Positions 26,240 to 33,246 of a stretch of DNA of 33,369 nucleotides are shown piece after piece. The DNA is from Pseudomonadota bacterium (GTDB taxonomy: Bacteria; Pseudomonadota; Gammaproteobacteria; Burkholderiales; Burkholderiaceae_C). Within the stretch, counting starts at the first letter, position 1. Every line of letters starts with the position of its first letter. A program made the translations under genes and the position numbers. The stretch lies in NCBI GenBank assembly GCA_018241185.1, contig JAFEEH010000236.1:1-33369 (forward strand), in the 5' to 3' direction. Under the pieces are notes generated by a model, which saw only the letters and a list, made by a program, of their open reading frames with translations, was not told the DNA's origin and made no database searches.

Positions 26240-27297
26240 GATCGTGCGTCTGCCGAACGCGGCGCCAGCCGCTCGGTGCCGCCGATCGGCAGGGTGAAGA
26301 ACGCGGCCTCGGCCACGCCGCGCGCCGCGCGTTCGGCGGCCAGCACGCGCGGCGGTTCGTCCAGCGACTCGTCGGTGAGCGGGAAGGTGCCCCAGTGCAC
26401 GCCCAGCGAGCGCTTGGCGCCGATGTCGCGGTGGATGTCCATGGACTGCGCCACGTCCACGTGCTGCGGCGTCATGAACCAGCGCGGCGCGTAGGCGCCG
26501 ATGGGCAGCAGCGCGATGTCGAAGCCGCCGCCCAGCGCCTCGGTCTGGCGGGGTGCCAGCCGCTCGCGGATGTCGATGAAGTCGCGCGAGTAGCCCGTGT
26601 CGCCCGCAAAGAAGAAGTGGCAGTCGGGCGCGAACACCGCAAAGCCGCCCCACAGCGTCTGCAGCCGGTCCTGCAGGCCGCGCGCCGACCAGTGCTGCGC
26701 GGGCAGCAGCATCACCTCCACGTCAGGTCGGCCGGGCACCGGCAGCGCATGGCTGTGCCACCAGTCCAGCTCCAACACGCGCGGCATGCCGCGCCGGCGG
26801 AACCAGTCGGCCAGGCCCAGCGGCACCACGAACAGCGGCGACCCGTCGGGCTGCGCGGCCAGCGCGCGCACCGCCCCCAGGTCGAGGTGGTCGTAGTGGT
26901 TGTGCGAGACCAGCACCAGGTCGATGTGCGGCAGGTCGGCCAGCGCCACGCCGGGCGGCTGGTGCCGCTTCGGTCCGGCAAAGGCGACGGGTGAGGCGCG
27001 CTCGGCAAAGACCGGGTCGGTCAGCAGGCTCAGTCCACCGAACTGCGCCAGCACCGTGGCATGGCCCACCCAGGTCACGGCCGGCACCTGCGCCGCGGCG
27101 CCGGCCGCATTGCCGTGCAGGAAGTTCAACGCCGGCACGACTTGCGGGATGGGCGTGGAAGGCGGCTGCGGCAGGCGCTGCCGCGCAGCCTCGCGCCGCC
27201 AGCGCAGCACGGCCGACAGCGGCGGCGGCTCGAACTCGAGGTAGTTGTTCTGGAAGCCCCGCGCGCGGTGGTGCGGCGGTGGCGGGTCGGCAGCCAC
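26224..27297 (-). CDS. Metallo-beta-lactamase fold hydrolase (NAPE-PLD / UlaG-like)
   Basis: A 357-residue hydrolase. The zinc motif is SHNHYDHLD with His132, His134, Asp136 and His137; TWVGHATVLAQ at 75-85, PAQHWSARG and GDTGYSRDF supply further metal ligands. RGFQNNYLEFEP near the N-terminus is typical of the NAPE-PLD-like group, which act on phosphodiester lipids or remain uncharacterised. The start is GTG at 27297, 15 bases after the DUF2076 gene, so the two may share a transcript. The last residues and the TAG stop come from repeat copy B, which may have changed the original C-terminus. Confidence 0.9.
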   Translation of the reverse strand: MAADPPPPHHRARGFQNNYLEFEPPPLSAVLRWRREAARQRLPQPPSTPIPQVVPALNFLHGNAAGAAAQVPAVTWVGHATVLAQFGGLSLLTDPVFAERASPVAFAGPKRHQPPGVALADLPHIDLVLVSHNHYDHLDLGAVRALAAQPDGSPLFVVPLGLADWFRRRGMPRVLELDWWHSHALPVPGRPDVEVMLLPAQHWSARGLQDRLQTLWGGFAVFAPDCHFFFAGDTGYSRDFIDIRERLAPRQTEALGGGFDIALLPIGAYAPRWFMTPQHVDVAQSMDIHRDIGAKRSLGVHWGTFPLTDESLDEPPRVLAAERAARGVAEAAFFTLPIGGTERLAPRSADARSLSNS

Positions 27298-27312
27298 GTG
27301 GGTGCGGTCTCG

Positions 27313-28059
27313 TCAGACGATCGAGTTGTCGCCGTCGTCGAAATTGCCCGCGTCGTCGAAGCCGTCCCAGTCGGCGCCGGCGTCGTTCGCCAGCGTGCTG
27401 TCGGCCGCGCCGGAGCGGCGGCCGCCGTCGTCGCCGAAGAAGTTCTGCGTGACGTTTTCCGTCACCGTCGGTGTGCCGCCCTGGCCACCGCCGAAGAAGC
27501 CGCCGCCGCTGCCGCCGTGGCCACCGAGCAAGTGCTCGATGCCGTTGAACAGGAACATGCCGCCGGCCACGCCCGCGGCCGCCGAAGCCGCGGTGCCCAA
27601 CAGGCCCGGCCCGTTCGATGCCGTGGGTGCTGCTGCCGCGGCCGTCGGTGCACCGAAGACCCGCTCACGCCAGCTTGGCGCTGCCGTGCGCGCGGGCGGC
27701 GCACCCGGTGCGTAGCGATCCGAACCGTCGTAGCCGCCGGCCGCCGGCATCGGCTGGGACGCATAGGGTGGCGGTTGGAGCTGCGGCGCGCGGCCCCAGT
27801 CGATGCCGGGTGCTCCGCCGAGGAAGCTGCCGCCACCGGGCTGCTGCTGCGCCTGCGCGAGCTGGGCGATCTGCTGCTGCGCGTCGGCCAGCGCATGCTC
27901 GAGCAGCAATGCACGCTGCACCAGCAGGTAGACCGCATCGGGCTGGCCGGCCAGGCGCTCGCGGATCATCGCGACGGCCTGCGGATCCTTCTGCACACCC
28001 TGTACCGCGGCGAGGCGCTGCAGCAGGTCGTCGAGCCATTGGGTTTCCTGGGGGGTCAT
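27313..28059 (-). CDS. DUF2076 family protein
   Basis: A 248-residue low-complexity protein of the DUF2076 family. The N-terminus (MTPQETQWLDDLLQRLAAV) and a coiled, Gln-rich stretch (ADAQQQIAQLAQAQQQ, about 58-73) are followed by a Pro/Ala/Gly-rich linker, a hydrophobic glycine segment (AAGVAGGMFLFNGIEHLLG, about 160-178) and an acidic Asp/Gly-rich tail. Function is unknown; the hydrophobic segment suggests membrane contact. GAAAGG precedes the ATG at 28059; a longer frame to 28152 lacks family similarity. Confidence 0.85.
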   Translation of the reverse strand: MTPQETQWLDDLLQRLAAVQGVQKDPQAVAMIRERLAGQPDAVYLLVQRALLLEHALADAQQQIAQLAQAQQQPGGGSFLGGAPGIDWGRAPQLQPPPYASQPMPAAGGYDGSDRYAPGAPPARTAAPSWRERVFGAPTAAAAAPTASNGPGLLGTAASAAAGVAGGMFLFNGIEHLLGGHGGSGGGFFGGGQGGTPTVTENVTQNFFGDDGGRRSGAADSTLANDAGADWDGFDDAGNFDDGDNSIV

Positions 28060-28171
28060 GGGGGCCTTTCGTGACAGGGGAGGAGGGCACCGGCCCAAGG
28101 GCCGATGCCATGATGCTGCGACTCTCCGGCGCGCGCCAAGTTCGGCCCCCATGGCCCTGCTTAAGCGCAGC

Positions 28172-29227
28172 CTAAGCCTGCGCCGGCGGCGCCAGCGGCA
28201 CCGCCGGCGGCGCCAGCTCGGTGAACTGGCCGTTCCAGTAGGGGTAGTGGGGGTAGGGCGGCATCACGGCGCTGGCCGTGTCGAGCACCGCCATCTGCGC
28301 GGGTGTGAGCGTCCAGCCCACGGCGCCGAGGTTCTGCACCAGCTGCGCCTCGTCGCGTGCGCCGATCAGCACGCTGGCCACCGTGGGGCGCTGCAGCAGC
28401 CAGTTGATCGCGACCTGCGGCACGGTCTTGCCGGTTTCCTCGGCCACCTGCAGCAGCGCATCGACCACGCGGTACAGGTGCTCGTCGGCCACCGGCGGCG
28501 CGAAGCCGGCCGTCTCGTGCAGGCGGCTGCCCTCGGGCAGCGGCTGGCCGCGCCGGATCTTGCCGGTGAGGCGGCCCCAGCCGAGCGGGCTCCACACCAG
28601 CGCGCCCACGCCCTGGTCGATGCCCAGCGGCATCAGCTCCCATTCGTAGTCGCGGCCGACGAGCGAGTAGTAGGTCTGGTTGGCCACGAAGCGCTCGGTG
28701 CCCAGGCGGTCGGCCGCGGCCAGCGCCTTCATCAGCTGCCAGCCGGCGAAGTTGGAGGCACCGATGGCCCGCACCTTGCCGGCGCGCACCAGGTCGTCGA
28801 GCGTGCGCAGCATCTGATCGACCGGTGTGTGCGCGTCGAAGGCGTGCAACTGCAGGATGTCGATGTGCTCCGCCTTCAGCCGCCGGAGCGCGGCGTGCGT
28901 CGATTCGAGCAGGTGGTGGCGCGACCAGCCCGCGTCGTTGGGTCCGTCGCCCGTGCGCAGCGTGACCTTGGTCGAGATGAGCGCCGCGTTGCGCCGACCC
29001 TCCAGCGCCGCGCCGAGGATCTCTTCCGACGCGCCGGACGAGTACACGTCGGCCGTGTCGAAGAGGTTCACCCCCGCGTCGAGGCAGATGTCGACCAGGC
29101 GCCGCGCGCCGGCCACGTCGGTCTGGCCCCAGGCGCTGAAGAGCGGGCCCTGGCCGCCGAAAGTGCCGGCCCCGAAGCCGAGCGCAGGCACACGCAGGCC
29201 GGAGCGGCCGAGCAGTCGTTGTTCCAT
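28172..29227 (-). CDS. Aldo/keto reductase
   Basis: A 351-residue NADPH-dependent reductase of the YakC/Tas-like aldo/keto reductase group. The catalytic tetrad is visible as Asp57 and Tyr62 (FDTADVY), Lys87 (STKVTLR) and His128 (DILQLHAFD). IGASNFAGWQL and the late VASVLIGARDEAQL cofactor loop also match. AAAGGAG precedes the ATG at 29227. An MFS exporter gene lies upstream on the same strand, separated by a repeat element, and a LysR gene lies beyond it, a common setting for redox detoxification genes. Confidence 0.93.
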   Translation of the reverse strand: MEQRLLGRSGLRVPALGFGAGTFGGQGPLFSAWGQTDVAGARRLVDICLDAGVNLFDTADVYSSGASEEILGAALEGRRNAALISTKVTLRTGDGPNDAGWSRHHLLESTHAALRRLKAEHIDILQLHAFDAHTPVDQMLRTLDDLVRAGKVRAIGASNFAGWQLMKALAAADRLGTERFVANQTYYSLVGRDYEWELMPLGIDQGVGALVWSPLGWGRLTGKIRRGQPLPEGSRLHETAGFAPPVADEHLYRVVDALLQVAEETGKTVPQVAINWLLQRPTVASVLIGARDEAQLVQNLGAVGWTLTPAQMAVLDTASAVMPPYPHYPYWNGQFTELAPPAVPLAPPAQA

Positions 29228-29268
29228 GAGAAGACTCCTTTGAAGAACAGGAAGGTTTTCGGTATGAC

Positions 29269-29379
29269 TCCCTCTCCCCCTGGGAGAGGGCGGGGGTGAG
29301 GGCACGCGGTCGTGGATGCAGTGCCAAGTTCGATGTGCGGGGTTGCCCCTCACCCAACCTCTCCCCAGCGGGGAGAGGA
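29269..29379. repeat. Double-hairpin palindromic repeat
   Basis: Two local hairpins, CCCTCTCCCCCTGGGAGAGGG at the left and CCTCTCCCCAGCGGGGAGAGG at the right, flank a further pairing of GGGTGAGGG (29294-29302) with CCCTCACCC (29347-29355). The whole element is an imperfect inverted repeat of about 110 bp between the MFS and aldo/keto reductase genes. Repeats with this CCCTCACCC plus CTCTCCC composition are common in proteobacterial intergenic regions as I recall. Confidence 0.8.
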
Positions 29380-29390
29380 GAAAAACCAAG

Positions 29391-30581
29391 TCAGGCACCC
29401 GCCGTCGCGCACTCCGCCGGCACCCGCCGCCGGTCCAGCACATGGCTCCACAGCGCCAGCAGCAACCCGGCCACCGTCAGCGCCGCCGCCGCCAGCCCCA
29501 GGTTCTGAAGCCCCTGCGTGCCGGAGCCGCGCTCGATGACCACGCCGCCGACCCACGCGCCCAGCGCGTTGCCCAGGTTGAAGGCCGCGATGTTCAGGCT
29601 CGACGCCAGGTTCTGCCCCGCACCGGCCGCCATCTCCAGCACCCGCACCTGCAGCGGTGCCACGGTGGCGAAGGCGACGATGCCCAGCAGCCCGATGAAC
29701 ACGATGGCCGCCACCGCATGCGGCATCGCCCAACGCGCCACCGCCAGCACCGCGGCCAGCGCCACCAGCGTGCCGATGACGGCCCGCATCGGCGCCTTGT
29801 CGGCCAGCTTGCCGCCCAGCAGGTTGCCGATGGCCAGCCCGCCGCCGAAGAGCAGCAGCACCGGCGACACCGCCGCGTCCGACAGGCCCGTGACGCGCGT
29901 CAGCACGGGCTGCACGTAGGTGTAGAAGGCGAACACGCCAGCAAAGCCCAGCACCGTCATCGCCAGGCCCAGCCACACCTGCGGGCGGGCCAGCACGGCG
30001 AGCTCGTCGCGCAGCGGCGCGGGCTCGACCTTGGCGGCATCGCGCGGCACATAGCGCGCCAGCACCGCCAGCGCCACGACGCCGATCACCGCCACGGCCC
30101 AGAAGGTCGAGCGCCAGCCGAAGTGCAGGCCCAGCCAGGCCCCCGCCGGCACGCCCAGCAGCGTGGCGGCCGTCAGGCCCGTGAACATGATCGCGATGGC
30201 CGAGGCGCGCTTCTCCGGCGGCACCAGCCCGGTGGCGACCACCGAGCCCACGCCGAAGAAGGTGCCGTGCGCGAGCGAGGTGATCACCCGCGCGGCCATC
30301 AGCGCCTCGTAGTTCGGCGCCAGCGCGCAGGCGATGTTGCCGAGCGTGAAGATCGCCATCAGCGCCAGCAGCACCGTCTTGCGCGGCAGGCGCCGCGTGG
30401 CGATGGTGAGCACCGGCGCGCCGACGGCCACGCCGATGGCGTAGCCCGAGATCAGCAACCCCGCGGCCGCGATGGAGACGTGAAGATCCGCCGAGACCTG
30501 CAGCAGCAGGCCCATGATGACGAACTCGGTGGTGCCGATGCCGAAGGCGCCGGCGGTGAGGGCAAGAAGTGCGATGGGCAT
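29391..30581 (-). CDS. MFS transporter (AraJ/PbuE-like drug:H+ antiporter family)
   Basis: A 396-residue inner-membrane carrier with 12 hydrophobic segments. FGIGTTEFVIMGLL in the first helix, the GAPVLTIATRRLPRKTVLL loop (motif A region), and TSLAHGTFFGVGSVVATGLVP are typical of the arabinose-efflux/AraJ group. It exports an unknown small molecule by proton exchange. It is upstream of the aldo/keto reductase gene on the same strand and divergent from the toxin-antitoxin pair; the 161-bp gap holds two palindromes. Confidence 0.92.
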   Translation of the reverse strand: MPIALLALTAGAFGIGTTEFVIMGLLLQVSADLHVSIAAAGLLISGYAIGVAVGAPVLTIATRRLPRKTVLLALMAIFTLGNIACALAPNYEALMAARVITSLAHGTFFGVGSVVATGLVPPEKRASAIAIMFTGLTAATLLGVPAGAWLGLHFGWRSTFWAVAVIGVVALAVLARYVPRDAAKVEPAPLRDELAVLARPQVWLGLAMTVLGFAGVFAFYTYVQPVLTRVTGLSDAAVSPVLLLFGGGLAIGNLLGGKLADKAPMRAVIGTLVALAAVLAVARWAMPHAVAAIVFIGLLGIVAFATVAPLQVRVLEMAAGAGQNLASSLNIAAFNLGNALGAWVGGVVIERGSGTQGLQNLGLAAAALTVAGLLLALWSHVLDRRRVPAECATAGA

Positions 30582-30640
30582 GATGGGATGAACTGTGAGG
30601 GTTATCCCTGATCGTGACTAGACGGCTTGCTGGAAACGCA

Positions 30641-30661
30641 TTTGTGAGCTGAGTTCACAAA
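30641..30661. promoter_or_regulatory. Palindrome near the MFS promoter
   Basis: TTTGTGA-N7-TCACAAA, perfect 7-bp arms, lies 60 bases upstream of the MFS start codon. The size and T-N-A symmetry suit a LysR- or TetR-type operator. Which regulator uses it is not shown; the LysR gene at 31373 is a candidate. Confidence 0.5.
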
Positions 30662-30700
30662 AGCGCCGCGCAGAAGACGGCAAGCCACATGGCCTCGAAA

Positions 30701-30724
30701 TGGCTAAACTGTACAAATTAGCCA
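30701..30724. promoter_or_regulatory. Palindrome upstream of the antitoxin gene, likely autoregulatory operator
   Basis: TGGCTAA-N10-TTAGCCA, perfect 7-bp arms, ends 18 bases before the antitoxin ATG. The centre holds TGTACA and lies where a promoter would be. Type II antitoxins usually repress their own operon through such a site. Confidence 0.65.
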
Positions 30725-30742
30725 GTTGAAAGAGGTTTCACC

Positions 30743-31012
30743 ATGCAGACTCTGAGTTCCGTCGAAGCGCAGAACCGCTTCGGTCAACTCATCGATGCCG
30801 CCCAACGTGAGCCGATCGGCATCACACGCCGCGGCCGGCCCGTGGCCTTCATCGTGTCCGCGCAGGAAATGGAAGAGTTGCTGGAAGCGCGCCGGCTGCG
30901 GGATGGGGTGCAGGCCTCAGCGCACCGCCAGTGGGCCGATGCGTGTGCGGAAGGCTGGAACGCGGTGAACGACCAGATCGGGTCCTTCGCCGATGAGCAC
31001 TCCACCTTGTGA
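30743..31012 (+). CDS. Phd/YefM family antitoxin
   Basis: An 89-residue antitoxin. The N-terminal half is a Phd/YefM DNA-binding fold (SSVEAQNRFGQLIDAAQREPIGITRRGRPVAFIVSAQEMEELL) and the C-terminal half is the variable toxin-binding tail. AAAGAGG precedes the ATG. It is followed six bases later by a CcdB-like toxin gene rather than the RelE, Doc or PIN toxins most often paired with this family. A palindrome upstream (30701-30724) is the likely operator. Confidence 0.9.
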   Translation: MQTLSSVEAQNRFGQLIDAAQREPIGITRRGRPVAFIVSAQEMEELLEARRLRDGVQASAHRQWADACAEGWNAVNDQIGSFADEHSTL

Positions 31013-31018
31013 CCGTCC

Positions 31019-31348
31019 ATGGCGCAGTTCGACGTTCATGGCAACAAGGGCGCCCAGCGGGTCAATGTCCCGTTCGTGGTGATCGTGCAGTCGGCACAGT
31101 TCGACCGCTACCGGCGGCGCGTGGTGGTACCCCTGGTGCGGCGCAGTGCCATGCCGGCGGGCGCGCCAACCGTGGGCAACCGCATGAACCCGGTCTTCGA
31201 GATCGACGGCATCGAACTGGTGCTGCATCCGCTGGACATGGTCTCCGCTGCGTTCGATCAGCTGGGCGAGCGCGTGGGCAGCTTGGCCGACAAGGGCCAG
31301 CAGATCACGGACGCGCTCGATGAGTTGCTGACCCGTTCCCGCGGCTGA
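31019..31348 (+). CDS. CcdB-like toxin
   Basis: A 109-residue protein with the CcdB pattern: AQFDVHGN at the start, VPFVVIVQSAQFDRYRRRVVVPLVR, PVFEIDGIELVLHPLDMVSA, then LGERVGSLADKGQQITDALDEL. E. coli CcdB (101 residues) poisons DNA gyrase through its last three residues, Trp-Gly-Ile. Here the end reads TRSRG and lacks them, so gyrase poisoning by the same contact is doubtful. It is coupled to the Phd/YefM antitoxin gene six bases upstream. Confidence 0.88.
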   Translation: MAQFDVHGNKGAQRVNVPFVVIVQSAQFDRYRRRVVVPLVRRSAMPAGAPTVGNRMNPVFEIDGIELVLHPLDMVSAAFDQLGERVGSLADKGQQITDALDELLTRSRG

Positions 31349-31372
31349 TCGGCCAACGGCACTGCTGTCCCC

Positions 31373-32362
31373 ATGCCCCGCCTCGACATCAACCGCTCCG
31401 GCGAAATGGAAGCCTTCGTGCAGGTCGTCGACCGCGGCGGCTTCTCGGCCGCGGCGCGCGCGCTGGGCATGACGCCTTCGGCCGTGAGCAAGCTGGTCGC
31501 CCGGCTCGAGGCACGGCTGGCCACGCAGCTGGTGCACCGCTCCACCCGCAAGCTGCAGCTCACGCCCGAGGGCCAGACCTTTTACGAGCGCAGCGTGCGC
31601 GTGCTGGCCGATCTGGACGAGGCCGAGCGCTGCGCCGCCGCGGCCGCAGCGCCGCGCGGGCGCGTGGGCCTCAGCGCCAGCGTGAGCTTCGGCCACGTCG
31701 TGCTGGTGCCGCTGCTGCCGCGCCTGCTGGCCGCGTACCCCGACCTGACGCTGGACCTGGGCCTGACCGACCGCGTGGTCGACCTCATGGACGAGCGCGC
31801 CGACATCGCCATCCGCTGGGGCCGGCTGCCGTCGTCCGACCTCGTGGCGCGGCTGCTGGGCCACACGCGGCAGGTCATCGTCGGTTCGCCCGACTACCTG
31901 CAGCGGCACGGCACGCCAACGACGCGCGCCGAACTGGACGCGCACAACCGCCTGGGCACCAACTACCGCCGCCTCACGCCCGACTGGCCCTTGCGAGATG
32001 CCGACGGCAAGGCCATCGACCTGCCCATCGTCGGCAACGTGCGCGCCGCCGATGGCGAAACCTTGCGCCGCCTGGCGCTCGAAGGCGTGGGCCTGGCGCG
32101 GCTGTCGGTCTATCACATCCATGCCGACCTGCTGGCCGGCACCCTGGTGCCGGTGATGGAGGCCTTCAACCCTGGCGACACCGAGCCCATCCACGCCGTG
32201 TACCTGGGCAAGTCGGGCCGGCTGCCCGCGCGCATCCGCGCCGTGCTGGACTTCCTGGTCGAGCACGTGCAGCTGCCGCCGGTGGACGAGAACTGGGCGA
32301 CTTTCAAGCCAAATCGGCCTGCAACGCCCGCCCCACGGGCGCGAGCAGCTATCGAAAAATGA
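31373..32362 (+). CDS. LysR family transcriptional regulator, C-terminus formed by a repeat
   Basis: A 329-residue LysR protein. The winged helix-turn-helix is at residues 5-65 (MEAFVQVVDRGGFSAAARALGMTPSAVSKLVARLE), followed by the usual ligand-binding domain (GLSASVSFGHVVLVPLLPRLL, LTLDLGLTDRVVDLMDERADIAIRWG). Residues 311-329 and the TGA stop are encoded by interspersed repeat copy C, so the natural end was probably altered. The gene starts 24 bases after the toxin stop. Relatives are often next to the MFS and aldo/keto reductase genes they control; here the toxin-antitoxin pair lies between. Confidence 0.92.
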   Translation: MPRLDINRSGEMEAFVQVVDRGGFSAAARALGMTPSAVSKLVARLEARLATQLVHRSTRKLQLTPEGQTFYERSVRVLADLDEAERCAAAAAAPRGRVGLSASVSFGHVVLVPLLPRLLAAYPDLTLDLGLTDRVVDLMDERADIAIRWGRLPSSDLVARLLGHTRQVIVGSPDYLQRHGTPTTRAELDAHNRLGTNYRRLTPDWPLRDADGKAIDLPIVGNVRAADGETLRRLALEGVGLARLSVYHIHADLLAGTLVPVMEAFNPGDTEPIHAVYLGKSGRLPARIRAVLDFLVEHVQLPPVDENWATFKPNRPATPAPRARAAIEK

Positions 32363-32365
32363 GCA
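32302..32365. repeat. Interspersed repeat, copy C
   Basis: TTTCAAGCCAAATCGGCC at the left and GCGAGCAGCTATCGAAAA at the right match copies A and B, with a CGCCCG/CGGGCG hairpin. It lies inside the 3' end of the LysR gene and supplies its last 19 codons and stop, and ends just before the Ogt start region. Confidence 0.85.
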
Positions 32366-32372
32366 GATCGAG

Positions 32373-32999
32373 ATGAGCGAGCCGGCCGATCACGCCCCCG
32401 CCGACGCAGGCGTCGCCGCCGCGCCCACCGGCATCGCAATCTTCGACACCGCCATCGGCCACTGCAGCCTGGCCTGGGGCCCGCGTGGCCTGGTCGGCGT
32501 GCAGCTGCCCGAGGTGGACGGCACTGCCGCGGCCAAGCGCGCCCGCATGGCCCGTGACTTTCCGCGCCTGGCCGAGCTGCCCGAGCCGCAGCGCCCGCCC
32601 GCCGTGCGCGCCGCCATCGACGCCATCGTGGCGTTGCTCTCCGACCGCAGCGCCGCCGACCCCGTGGGCGTGGACGCCGCAGTGCTCGCCATCGTGCTGG
32701 ACGAGGAGGGCGTGCCGCCGTTCCACCGCCGCGTGTACGACTTCGCCCGCCGCATCCCGCCGGGCGAGACGAAGACCTATGGCGAGGTGGCGGAAGCACT
32801 GGGCGACAAGACCCTGGCCCGCGCCGTCGGCCAGGCGCTGGGCGCCAACCCGTTCGCGCCCGTGGTGCCGTGCCACCGGGTGCTGGGCGCCAAGGGGTGG
32901 CAGGGCGGTTTCTCGGCGCCGGGCGGGCCGATGCTCAAGTTGCAGATGCTGGGGATGGAGGGTGCGCGGCCGGGTGGGCAGGAGCGCTTGTTCGATTAG
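32373..32999 (+). CDS. ogt: Methylated-DNA-protein cysteine methyltransferase (Ogt)
   Basis: A 208-residue suicide DNA repair enzyme that takes methyl groups from O6-methylguanine. The acceptor is Cys167 in VPCHRV; RRIPPGETKTYGEVA and the Asn of GANPFAPVVPC form the helix-turn-helix and active site. The tail after the active site (KGWQGGFSAPGGPMLKLQML) is the family's closing segment. The start lies ten bases after the LysR stop. AidB copies 12 kb upstream are the only other genes here with a known link to alkylation; no common regulation is visible. Confidence 0.93.
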   Translation: MSEPADHAPADAGVAAAPTGIAIFDTAIGHCSLAWGPRGLVGVQLPEVDGTAAAKRARMARDFPRLAELPEPQRPPAVRAAIDAIVALLSDRSAADPVGVDAAVLAIVLDEEGVPPFHRRVYDFARRIPPGETKTYGEVAEALGDKTLARAVGQALGANPFAPVVPCHRVLGAKGWQGGFSAPGGPMLKLQMLGMEGARPGGQERLFD

Positions 33000-33114
33000 C
33001 CCGGAAGGCCTTCAGCCGGTGTGCAGCCGGTGGTGCTTGCCTTCGACGCCGTCCGGTCCGTCGCCAGGGCGCGTCGAGCGGACGCGGTCGGTTCGTTCAC
33101 GGCGTCTCAGCCGC

Positions 33115-33246
33115 TCAGAGATCCAGCACGAGCCGGGGGGTGAGCGACCGTGCGCAGCAGGGAAGGCATTGGTCGTTGCGGGCCTGCTCCGCCGGCGTGA
33201 GGTACATGTCCCGGTGGTCGGGCGTTCCTTCCAGGACGCGGACCAG
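33115..33246 (-). pseudogene. 3' remnant of a VanB-like (PDR family) oxidoreductase gene, cut by an IS element
   Basis: On the minus strand 43 codons followed by TGA read [20 protein letters not shown] and, further on, QCLPCCARS and LVLDL. This is the C-terminal end of the plant-type ferredoxin domain of vanillate demethylase/phthalate dioxygenase-type reductases, where the fourth iron-sulfur Cys lies in the LPCC segment. The open frame ends abruptly at the IS end (33246/33247), just where the CGTC cluster would be expected upstream. The rest, if present, lies beyond the window past the IS. Family recognition is by eye; the sequence is too short to name the substrate. Confidence 0.75.

Noticed and set aside
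29316-30611. A 431-codon plus-strand open frame opposite the MFS gene
   Set aside because: Composition (His, Arg, Gln-rich) is that of an antisense shadow; the MFS protein on the other strand has all expected features.
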